A stretch of DNA of 48,883 nucleotides from Oscillospiraceae bacterium (GTDB taxonomy: Bacteria > Bacillota > Clostridia > Oscillospirales > Oscillospiraceae). The position numbers and the translations under genes were made by a program. Positions 41,958 through 48,883 of this stretch are shown here, in pieces. Position 1 is the first letter of the stretch. The number at the start of each line of letters is the position of its first letter. The notes under the pieces were generated by a model that was not told the DNA's origin, made no database searches, and saw only the letters and a list, made by a program, of their open reading frames with translations. The stretch covers positions 1 to 48,883 of the forward strand of contig JAJBUU010000016.1 in assembly GCA_020860205.1 (NCBI GenBank), written 5' to 3'.

Positions 41958-42302
41958 TTACAGGCGCTCCTTGACCTTGGCAGCCTTGCCGACGCGGTCA
42001 CGCAGATAATAGAGCTTCGCTCTGCGCACTTTGCCGCGGCGCACGGTTTCCACAGAAACAATAGTGGGGGAATGGACGGGGAACACCTTTTCGCAGCCGA
42101 CGTTGTAGGAAACGCGGCGGACGGTGATGGTTTCGTTGATGCCGCCGTGCTTTTTGGCGATGATGATGCCTTCAAACGCCTGCGTGCGTTCGCGGTTGCC
42201 TTCCTTGACGCGCACAGTGACACGCACGGTATCGCCCACGTTCATCTCCGGCAGAGCAGCCTTTTTGTACTGCTCGGTCAGGGTCTTGATCAAATCTGCC
42301 AT
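41958..42302 (-). CDS. rplS: 50S ribosomal protein L19
   Basis: The 114 residues contain the L19 blocks [40 protein letters not shown] and VEVHSP-like VFPVHSP, ending in [20 protein letters not shown]. The trmD and rimM genes often found upstream are absent; a non-coding repeat element lies there instead. Confidence 0.97.
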   Translation of the reverse strand: MADLIKTLTEQYKKAALPEMNVGDTVRVTVRVKEGNRERTQAFEGIIIAKKHGGINETITVRRVSYNVGCEKVFPVHSPTIVSVETVRRGKVRRAKLYYLRDRVGKAAKVKERL

Positions 42303-42459
42303 AGTTTTTATAATCCTTCCTTTTATAGACGTTCATGACCGGAGGACATCCCACCGGATGCCGCGGCAGCGGACCGTCTGTTTCATGCCTGTTGCACAAG
42401 CTCAAACAGTATAGCACAGCCAAATGCGGATTGCAAGGCTTTTTTTGTGGTGCTTCAGA

Positions 42460-43175
42460 GCGACAGCGTTTATTTATAAGGCAGCGCCGCATAAATCGGC
42501 GGGAGTTACCTGCTTCCCCGATGAGGGGCAGGGTTTCGCTCCTGCGGGAGCGATTTCCTTTCCCAACGCGGGGATACCCACAGGGTACTTATACCCGCAG
42601 GGCACTTAGGAAACAAAGGCGCGCCCGAAGGGAAACCCTTACGGCGGCGCAAGGGACGCGCCGCGCGCACAAGGCGCGGGAGTATGCGCCCCGCCCGAAT
42701 GGGTTTCCCTCCGAAACCACCCTCCCTGAGCGGCCAAAAGGGGGTTGCCCCTTTTGGATAACCCCGCGCAAGTGGGAAATCGAAGAAAAAATCGGTGCTG
42801 TTTCTGCGGGTCGGAGGAACAGCACCAATTTCGTTTTTTCTTGTCCCCATGCAGCACAATAAAAGCGTGCCGCCGCATAGCGGCGGCAGCGGTTTGCGTT
42901 GAATTTGGATATCGTGTGGGTTCTCAAGGGGGGCAAAAGCTCCCTTGAGCCGTTAGGGGGAAAAGGTCTTGGAAAAGGGGGACATTCGGACGAGGCGCAT
43001 ACTCCCGCGCCTTGTGCCGCCGTAAGTCCCCCTTCTCTGCGCGCGTCTTTGCTTACCGAGTGCCCTGCGGGTATAAGTACCCTATGGGTATCCCCGCGCA
43101 GCAAAAGTAAGTCGTCGCCGCAGCGACGAAACTCGGCCCGCTCCCATAAAAGCAACGGCATTCCCCTGCCTGCGA
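42460..43175. repeat. Interspersed element B with inverted cargo modules
   Basis: It starts with GCGACAGCGTTTA and GGCAGCGCCGCATAAATCGG, the right end of element C in reverse. The palindrome at 42533-42553 follows, then a module with GGCGCGGGAGTATGCG (42673-42688) and a spacer with hairpins near 42735 and 42795. The module recurs inverted at 42966-43133 (core 42996-43011) and ends in a variant palindrome (43112-43133). GGGTACTTATACCCGCAGGG occurs in both modules. No far end is seen. Open frames across it lack ribosome sites, so I treat 42303-43189 as non-coding. Confidence 0.6.
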
Positions 43176-43189
43176 GCGCCGGAGATAAC

Positions 43190-43227
43190 AAAAAACAGGC
43201 GGGAGCTTTTTTCTACAAGCTCCCGCC
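43190..43227 (-). terminator. Terminator of tRNA-Gly
   Basis: On the minus strand GGCGGGAGCTT pairs with AAGCTCCCGCC and is followed by TGTTTTTTG. Confidence 0.8.
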
Positions 43228-43234
43228 CAAATGA

Positions 43235-43310
43235 TGGAGCGGCCTACGAGGCTCGAACTCGCTACCTCCACCTTGGCAAGGTGGCGCTCTACCAGATGAG
43301 CTAAGGCCGC
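43235..43310 (-). tRNA. tRNA-Gly (GCC)
   Basis: On the minus strand GCGGCCT pairs with AGGCCGC, followed by T and an encoded CCA. The D arm is TAGCTCATCTGGTAGAGC, the anticodon stem CCACC / GGTGG encloses TTGCCAA (anticodon GCC), and the T arm is GCGAGTTCGAGCCTCGT. Confidence 0.97.
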
Positions 43311-43383
43311 ATCCGCAACGCAGTCTATTATACACACCCGCCGCAGATTTGTCAAGCACAAAATTTTCCCAAAAGTGTCGCGG

Positions 43384-44073
43384 TCAATCCACGCCGCGCA
43401 GCGTCACTTCGCCCACGAATGGGCGGACGATTTCGGCATATTCCAGCATTTCCGCCCGCTCCGGCGCGTGCAGCCCTTCCACACAAACGGTGTCCCGGTC
43501 GGTGAAGGACTGCAAAAAATAACGCCGCGCGCCGCAAATCAGCTCCCCGATCCCTGCAAAGGAGTCGCGGTCATGCAGCTCCCGGACAACGGTGGTGCGG
43601 AACTCATAGTCCACGTCTCCCGCGCACAGCAGCGCGATGCTCTCCCGCACGGGAGCCATGTCGAATGTTGGCAGTCCGGCGGTTTCCGCATAGCGCGCGG
43701 GACTGTTTTTCACATCCATCGCAACATAGTCCAGCAGCCCGCGCTCCATCAGCGCGCGGAGCCGCGCGGGGTGCGTACCGTTGGTGTCCAGCTTCACGGC
43801 AAAGCCCAGCGCGCGCACCGCCTCGATCAGCGGCGTCACGTCCTGCAGCAGCGGTTCCCCGCCGGAAATCACCACCCCGTCCAGCAGCCCGCGCCGCTTT
43901 TGCAGAAATTCCAGCAGCTCCGCACTGTCCATCAGCGGCGCGATGCGGCAGTCGATCAGCTCGCTGTTGTGGCAGAACGGGCAGCGGAAGTCGCACCCGC
44001 CCAGAAACACCGTGCAGGCCACCCGCCCCGGAAAGTCCAGCAGCGTCATTTTTTGCAGTCCATAAAGTTTCAT
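43384..44073 (-). CDS. Anaerobic ribonucleotide reductase activating protein-like radical SAM enzyme
   Basis: The 229-residue protein begins MKLYGLQKMTLLDFPGRVAC and carries the cluster motif CDFRCPFCH near residue 27 and the SAM motif SGGEPLLQ near residue 70. These fit the NrdG2-type activases that install a glycyl radical on the class III ribonucleotide reductase. The reductase gene is not in the window, so the partner is inferred. ATG 44073 is used; 44079 would add two residues. Confidence 0.88.
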   Translation of the reverse strand: MKLYGLQKMTLLDFPGRVACTVFLGGCDFRCPFCHNSELIDCRIAPLMDSAELLEFLQKRRGLLDGVVISGGEPLLQDVTPLIEAVRALGFAVKLDTNGTHPARLRALMERGLLDYVAMDVKNSPARYAETAGLPTFDMAPVRESIALLCAGDVDYEFRTTVVRELHDRDSFAGIGELICGARRYFLQSFTDRDTVCVEGLHAPERAEMLEYAEIVRPFVGEVTLRGVD

Positions 44074-44113
44074 TTGCATCTCGCTTTCTGTTGCGTCTCG
44101 CTTTTTGTCCTGT

Positions 44114-44194
44114 GGCAGCGCCGCATCAATCAGCCGGAGGGTTCGCCGGGGAAACAGCCGTCATGCGCCCGCAGACGCAGCTGCGTGGCGCTGT
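44114..44194. repeat. Copy of the GGCAGCGCCGCA repeat family
   Basis: GGCAGCGCCGCATCAATCAG at the left, AACAGCCGTCATGCGCCCGC in the middle and GACGCAGCTGCGTGGCGCTG at the right match the blocks of the repeat at 4727-4901 and form imperfect inverted ends. It fills most of the gap between cca and the activase gene. Confidence 0.45.
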
Positions 44195-44200
44195 CTCTTG

Positions 44201-45538
44201 TTAATCTGCGGCGTTCTCCAGCGCCCAAAGCTCCAGTAGCGCCGCCCGTTCGTTCGCCACCCTGCCGTCCATGACGGCGTTCAAAAGTCCCTGCAAGGCC
44301 GCACCAACGGCGCGTCCAGGCCGCATTCCGGCAGCGATCAAATCATCGCCGTTCACCGCCAGACGCTTCAGCGAAAAGCAGTCCTGTCGCGCAAGAATGT
44401 CCTTTGCGCGCGCCTCCACCCGATCATAAAACGCGAATCGCTCCTGCAAGGTCGGACACTTGGCTGCATTATCCGCGCGCTTGAGCGCAAGGAGCTGGAA
44501 AAACACCTCCGGCGACAGCTTCGCCAGCATCCGCCGGACGGCCTTGTCCGTATCCGTCAGCGGCACATCATGCCAGCGGATCAGCGTTACAACGCGCTCC
44601 CGCGTGGCGTTATCCAGCCGCAGCCGTCCCAGCGCGGCGTCCGCCAGCACAGCGCTGCGGCGCGCATGGTCATAAAAGTGACCCGTTCCGTCCGCGTCCT
44701 GCGAAAAGGTTTCCGGCTTGCCCACATCGTGCAGCAGCGCGGCCAAACGCAGCACCGGAATCGCCGGGATATGCTCCACTGAGGCGGCGCTGTGCTCCAG
44801 TACATCATAAATGTGATAAGGACTGTGCTGCTGAAAGCCCCGCATCGGCAGCAGCTCCGGCAGTACAACGCCCAGCACATCCGTATACTCCAGCAAAACG
44901 CGCCGCACCGCCCGTCCGCAGAGCAGCTTGCAAAGCTCCGCGGCACAGCGCTCCGCACTGACGTGCGAGAGCAGCGCACGGCACGCGCAGAGCGCCCGCG
45001 CCGTTTCCGGTTCAATGGAAAAGTCCAGCACCGCAGCAAAGCGCAGCGCCCGCAGGATACGCAATGCGTCCTCCCGAAAGCGCGTTTCCGGCGCACCAAC
45101 GCAGCGGATGACGCGCGCCGCAATGTCCTCCCTGCCGCCGCAGGGGTCGAGCAGACCGCGCTCCGGGCGGTAAGCCATCGCATTCACCGTAAAATCCCGC
45201 CGGAACAGGTCCTCCGTCACGTCAGGAACAAAGGTCACGGCATCCGGCCTGCGTCCGTCAGAATAGGCGCCGTCGTGCCGAAAGGTTGTAATCTCCAGCG
45301 GCATTCCGTCTATCCGCACCGTCGCCGTCCCGTGCTTCGCCCCGGTTTCAATCACACGCGCATCTGCAAAGACCCGCGCGACCTCCTCCGGACGCGCGTT
45401 GCTCGCAATATCGTAATCGCCGGGCGGCACACCCATCAATCCGTCGCGGACGCAGCCGCCGACGATATAGGCGTCATACCCGGTCGCGCTCAGCCGTGCG
45501 AGCGCCTGCTCCACCTGCCGCGGCAGCTCCATTTCCAT
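44201..45538 (-). CDS. cca: CCA tRNA nucleotidyltransferase with HD domain
   Basis: The enzyme adds or repairs the CCA end of tRNAs. The 445 residues show the class II nucleotidyltransferase head GGCVRDGLMG and GDYDIASNA, the template block LFRRDFTVNAMAY, and RFREDALRILRALRFA. A metal-dependent HD domain follows with ALLHDVGKPETF. The ATG at 45538 behind AAAGGGG is preferred to an upstream frame. The tRNAs in this window already encode CCA, so repair may be the main job. Confidence 0.95.
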   Translation of the reverse strand: MEMELPRQVEQALARLSATGYDAYIVGGCVRDGLMGVPPGDYDIASNARPEEVARVFADARVIETGAKHGTATVRIDGMPLEITTFRHDGAYSDGRRPDAVTFVPDVTEDLFRRDFTVNAMAYRPERGLLDPCGGREDIAARVIRCVGAPETRFREDALRILRALRFAAVLDFSIEPETARALCACRALLSHVSAERCAAELCKLLCGRAVRRVLLEYTDVLGVVLPELLPMRGFQQHSPYHIYDVLEHSAASVEHIPAIPVLRLAALLHDVGKPETFSQDADGTGHFYDHARRSAVLADAALGRLRLDNATRERVVTLIRWHDVPLTDTDKAVRRMLAKLSPEVFFQLLALKRADNAAKCPTLQERFAFYDRVEARAKDILARQDCFSLKRLAVNGDDLIAAGMRPGRAVGAALQGLLNAVMDGRVANERAALLELWALENAAD

Positions 45539-45751
45539 GCACCCCTTTCCGCTCCATTGTCCATTATTGTATATCAAACCGCAAAACCCGTCAACCAAAA
45601 AGTCTGTCCTTCAAAGTCTGTCCTTCCGTATAGCTCCCGCTTTCCCATCAACATTACAAAATATATTGCCATATTTGTATTCGTTTTTGCGCAGTCAGGC
45701 AGCAAAACAGACAACAATATCGCACTTCATCTGCACCGCGCCTATATCCCC

Positions 45752-45779
45752 TTGAAGATTTTCCGGAATATAGTATAAT
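45752..45779 (+). promoter_or_regulatory. Promoter of the SLH-GDPD gene
   Basis: TTGAAG (45752-45757) and TATAAT (45774-45779) are 16 bp apart, about 37 bp before the start. Confidence 0.55.
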
Positions 45780-45816
45780 ATGGAAAACAGCACAGGAAAA
45801 GAACAGGAATATGAAT

Positions 45817-47325
45817 ATGAAAAGAAAGATCATAGTCAGGATCGCTGTTTGCAGTGCAACTATCTTAACACTGTTTGCATTGCAGGGTACTACCATGAAA
45901 AACAGCAGTGAAATTGATGTTGAAAACATGATTGTTGAATCATATATTGACGCAGAGACACTTTTTGATTTCTCCGACCACAAAGCATACGTTTTTGGCA
46001 GTGATGGAAAAATCCGGCCAAATGATTCAATCACACGGGCGGAGGTGTGCAGTATCTTTTATTCCCTGCTTTCTAATAGTGCAAAAGCGGAATGGGGTAG
46101 TGTGGAAAACACATATACTGATGTTGCAGAAAAAGACTGGTACAATACGGCAGTTTCCACTTTGCAGAACATAGGACTGCTTGATTTTATAGATGGCGAA
46201 TCGTTCTGTCCGGGCAAAACGCTGACCCGTGCGGAGTTTGCGGTCATACTTAGCGAGTTCTACGAGACGGACGAAGAAAACGAACCAGCTAAAAGCGCAT
46301 TTTCAGATATTTGGGGACATTGGGCAGAGGAGAATATAGAAGCCGCAGCTGCACAGGGATTGCTTTCTGGGTACTATGATGGCACCTTCATGCCTGATGC
46401 AGAAATTTCAAGGGCTGAAATCATTGCAGCTATGAACAGGTTTCTTGGCCGCTCCGAACTGAAACTTTCCAGCTTTCAGAGGGGTATGACACTGTTTTCG
46501 GACAACACAGATACGTCCAAATGGTATTTCTGCGATATTGTTGAGGCTTCGACGGACCACGAATACACAGTTGATGAAACAGGAACAGAGATATGGAATG
46601 CACTTACCACAGACGGGCAGGTCCCAAACGTCAATCCTTATATTTCCATCTGCCATGCAGGAGGAATCATCGACGGCAATCCTGGCACAAATTCGGCAGA
46701 AGCCATGAACCGGTCTTACCTTCTTAATTGCCAGTATATTGAAGTCGATTTGACTTGGACAGCAGACGGATACCTTGTTTGTCTGCATGATTGGTACAAA
46801 CAATATTCCTCCAGTATCGAAAACTATGTAGCGATGAACCTTGAGGAGTTTAAACAAATCAAAATCTTAGATAAGTATACTCCTATGACCCTATATAATC
46901 TGGCTGAATGGATTCGGGCGCATCCCAGCGTAAGGGTCATCACCGACGTAAAAAGCGAAAACATAAAAGCTCTGACAACAATTGCAGCGCAATACCCGGA
47001 CATTGTTGACCGTTTGATTCCACAGATTTTCCAGTATTCAGAGTATGAGACGGTGAAAGAGTTGGGATATGAGAACATAATTCTGTCATTGTATCAAATG
47101 ACATACAATGAAAAAGCGAATGCGAAAGAAGTAGCAAACTTTGCGAAATCGCATTCGCTGTGGGGTATTACTTTTTCATACGAGCTTGTGGATGAACTTG
47201 GAACAGAATATGTAGCCACGCTGGAAAGCGCCGGGACGCAGCTATTTGTACATACCGTGAACGATCCTGATGAAATAGAGCATTATATTAACATGGGAAT
47301 TGATGGAGTATATCGGGACTATTGA
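45817..47325 (+). CDS. SLH-domain glycerophosphodiester phosphodiesterase-like protein
   Basis: The 502-residue protein has an N-terminal hydrophobic export signal, three SLH domains (about residues 45-215, with DSITRAEVCSIFYSL, GKTLTRAEFAVILSEF and DAEISRAEIIAAMNRF) and a C-terminal GDPD-like barrel. In the latter HAGG replaces the usual HRG, and EVDLTWTADGYLVCLHD supplies the acidic metal ligands and the second His. It would cleave glycerophosphodiesters or teichoic-acid-like polymers at the cell wall. AGGA sits eight bases before ATG 45817. The gene is visibly richer in A and T than its neighbours, which suggests transfer. Confidence 0.85.
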   Translation: MKRKIIVRIAVCSATILTLFALQGTTMKNSSEIDVENMIVESYIDAETLFDFSDHKAYVFGSDGKIRPNDSITRAEVCSIFYSLLSNSAKAEWGSVENTYTDVAEKDWYNTAVSTLQNIGLLDFIDGESFCPGKTLTRAEFAVILSEFYETDEENEPAKSAFSDIWGHWAEENIEAAAAQGLLSGYYDGTFMPDAEISRAEIIAAMNRFLGRSELKLSSFQRGMTLFSDNTDTSKWYFCDIVEASTDHEYTVDETGTEIWNALTTDGQVPNVNPYISICHAGGIIDGNPGTNSAEAMNRSYLLNCQYIEVDLTWTADGYLVCLHDWYKQYSSSIENYVAMNLEEFKQIKILDKYTPMTLYNLAEWIRAHPSVRVITDVKSENIKALTTIAAQYPDIVDRLIPQIFQYSEYETVKELGYENIILSLYQMTYNEKANAKEVANFAKSHSLWGITFSYELVDELGTEYVATLESAGTQLFVHTVNDPDEIEHYINMGIDGVYRDY

Positions 47326-47525
47326 CAGGATTGGCAAAAGGCTCGGAACGCATTTGTGTATTTCGGGTTTTTGCTATGCAGTGCCGCCATGAGATAAAAG
47401 CTGTCGCGCTGTTGGCGTGTGCTTTTCTTTGAAAATTCACAAAACGGACACAATTCCCAAACAAACCGCAAATACTGTTTCGATATGCTATCATTACAAA
47501 GCTCTTATTTTATCTGGAAGCGGTG

Positions 47526-48452
47526 ATGGAAATGTCAAAAAAAGAAACGCGAGCCGCGAAAAGGCCCACCCTTCCAAAGCTCTCGCTTTGGAGGCAGCTG
47601 CTCCTGTATCTGCTCATGCTCCTGTTTATCGCCCTTTCGCTGACGAATGTGCGTTTTGGCTATATGCCGGAAGCCGTCGGACTGCTCTGCTATATGCTGT
47701 CCGCGCTTTCTGTGGCCGTCGGCTGCTACTACCTGATCGCCGATATCAGCGTCCACATTGCAAACGCTGCGAAGCGGAAGATCGCCGCCCATCCCCATGC
47801 GAACCGGGTGGCCTCAGACGCCCGGCTCCGCACTGTGGTTTTCACGATACCGGGTCTTGCCGCCAATATTCTTTTCGCCGCCTATAACGCCATAACAGGG
47901 ATTCTCGCGCATTCCGCATGGTTTATCTCGCTGGCTGTATATTATACCCTCCTGAGTATGATGCGATACAGCACCGTCACAAAAGTGCGGACGCTCTCCG
48001 GTAACCGCCATGAAACCGATTGGAGAAATCAGGGAATCGCCGTCTACCGGAAAAACAGCGCCATGTTCCTTTTCATGGCGCTGGCGCTCGCCGCAATGGT
48101 CCTGTTGCTGGAACACGCCGAAGGCGGAAAAAACTATCCGGGGCTTACGATCTATGCAGTGGCAGCATACACGACCTGCAAAATCATCGTCTCCTCTGTG
48201 AACATCGTAAAAGTCAGAAAGCACCGCTCCCCGCTTCTCACCATCATTCGGAAAATCGGTTATACGGACGCCTGCGTGTCCGTCCTGACGCTCCAAACGG
48301 CCATGTTTTCCTCTTTTGCCTCTGAAAAGTCCGAAGCCTTTGTCCGGCTCATGAACGGTGTGACCGGCAGCGCGGTATGTCTGTTGATTGCAATTTTTGG
48401 GGTGCAGGGTCTATATTCTGCACGAAACATGAACGCGCAGGACCCGCGATGA
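47526..48452 (+). CDS. Uncharacterised multi-span membrane protein
   Basis: I do not recognise this 308-residue protein. It starts with a basic segment (MSKKETRAAKRPTLPK) and has about seven hydrophobic segments, including LLLYLLMLLFIALSLTNVRF, AVGLLCYMLSALSVAVGCYY, MFLFMALALAAMVLLL and GSAVCLLIAIFGVQGLY. Basic loops (RHETDWRNQGIAVYRKNS and NIVKVRKHRSPLLTIIRKIG) suggest cytosolic sides. GGAAG lies before two possible starts, 47526 and 47532. It ends about 80 bp before an IS630 fragment and follows the AT-rich SLH gene after 200 bp with no evident gene. It may belong to an accessory segment. Confidence 0.7.
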   Translation: MEMSKKETRAAKRPTLPKLSLWRQLLLYLLMLLFIALSLTNVRFGYMPEAVGLLCYMLSALSVAVGCYYLIADISVHIANAAKRKIAAHPHANRVASDARLRTVVFTIPGLAANILFAAYNAITGILAHSAWFISLAVYYTLLSMMRYSTVTKVRTLSGNRHETDWRNQGIAVYRKNSAMFLFMALALAAMVLLLEHAEGGKNYPGLTIYAVAAYTTCKIIVSSVNIVKVRKHRSPLLTIIRKIGYTDACVSVLTLQTAMFSSFASEKSEAFVRLMNGVTGSAVCLLIAIFGVQGLYSARNMNAQDPR

Positions 48453-48530
48453 CCGCGCTTCCGTCCCGTGTGATAGCACCCGGTTCCGGGTTGCGGAGAA
48501 AAACCGCTTTCCGTGACACGGATGCAGGGC

Positions 48531-48883
48531 CACAGCGGCAGGCAGCGCTTCCTTTACGCGAATCTTCCACCTGCGGAGGTACGATTTCATTTTTGACCAC
48601 ATTTTTTCAATGGGATTCAAATCAGGACTATATGGCGGTAGGTACAGCAGCGTGATTTCATTCTGGCACAATAGTTCCTCTACTTCTTTCACATGATGAG
48701 AACGCAGATTGTCCATGACGACAATATCGCCCTCCTCTAAAGTAGGAAGCAGCGTCTCCCGCAGGTAAGTTACAAAACGCTTTCCGGTAGTTCCTCCCTC
48801 GTAGGTAGTGAACACCTTTTGATACCACTGTTACAATATATTTGCCCCTTGGTTTATGGCAGCCAGCCATAGGCATGGGACAT
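48531..48883 (-). pseudogene. IS630-family transposase fragment at the right edge
   Basis: From 48815 leftward the frame reads VFTTYEGGTTGKRFVTYLRE, VVMDNLRSHH and PPYSPDLNPIEKMWSKMK, nearly identical to 919-1305. At about 48531, after ALPAAVA, the match stops and the last 20 or so codons are replaced by unrelated sequence. Upstream of 48815 similarity fades within 70 bp, with a stop codon in the transposase frame. The copy is thus damaged at both ends. Confidence 0.75.

Noticed and set aside
42335-43234. Several open frames of 70-200 codons in element B
   Set aside because: They are made by GC-rich inverted repeats, lack ribosome sites, and their products are not conserved between copies of the module.
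48453-48815. Intact 134-residue protein at the right edge
   Set aside because: Its second half comes from unrelated sequence fused to a truncated transposase.
1-48883. Circular plasmid joined through the IS630 sequence at both ends
   Set aside because: Joining the ends does not restore an intact transposase (a stop codon remains), and the core ribosomal and tRNA genes point to a chromosome.
1-48883. CRISPR array
   Set aside because: No regularly spaced direct repeats are visible; the repeats present are dispersed and palindromic.

Overview
The window looks like the chromosome of a GC-rich Gram-positive anaerobe of the class Clostridia, most likely an Oscillospiraceae-type gut butyrate producer. 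This is inferred from gene content: a ctsR-mcsA-clpC operon with CtsR operators, a cysteine T-box, lysine and FMN riboswitches on transporter genes, a GTP-type PEP carboxykinase, SLH-domain surface proteins, an NrdG-type radical activase, a ferredoxin, and thiolase plus acetoacetate-type CoA-transferase genes. No rRNA operon, CRISPR array, prophage or complete conjugative element is visible.

Layout. 1-1900 is a graveyard of mobile DNA: pieces of IS630-type transposases, an IS110 fragment and a frameshifted ParB fragment. 2151-6307 holds tgt, a thiolase and a two-subunit CoA-transferase. 6554-10909 holds a parvulin-like lipoprotein, an NhaC-type transporter behind a lysine riboswitch, and a YwaF-like membrane protein. 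11683-15627 (minus strand) is the rpmH-rnpA-yidD-yidC-jag ribosome/membrane-insertion cluster with acpP behind it. 16042-18543 is a polar amino-acid ABC transporter. 18795-19919 is ribU-dut under an FMN riboswitch. 20562-25376 holds a MATE exporter, an SLH/leucine-rich surface protein and pckG. 25590-28067 is cysE-cysS under a cysteine T-box. 28225-31699 is ctsR-mcsA-clpC (no mcsB). 31972-35777 holds a small ferredoxin, tRNA-Leu and a TRAP transporter. 35973-37123 is rpsF-ssb-rpsR. 37556-42302 holds a solitary radical SAM protein, a second thiolase, an orphan gene, lysC and rplS. 43235-45538 holds tRNA-Gly, an NrdG-like activase and cca. 45817-47325 is an AT-rich SLH-glycerophosphodiesterase gene, 47526-48452 an orphan membrane protein, and the right edge is another IS630 fragment.

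The genes suggest a fermenting anaerobe that condenses acetyl-CoA and shuttles CoA to acetate or acetoacetate, imports lysine, riboflavin and other amino acids under riboswitch or repressor control, and displays SLH-anchored surface proteins.

The least explained part is intergenic. A family of short non-coding elements (copies at 10957, 20225, 37257 and 42460) shares MITE-like ends related to GYGACAGCATTTA and a palindrome of the type TTTCGCTCCTGCGGGAGCGA. Two of the copies carry a larger cargo made of two modules of about 120-170 bp in inverted orientation. One palindrome copy shows paired base changes that keep the stem. I do not recognise this family, and it is the best candidate here for something undescribed.
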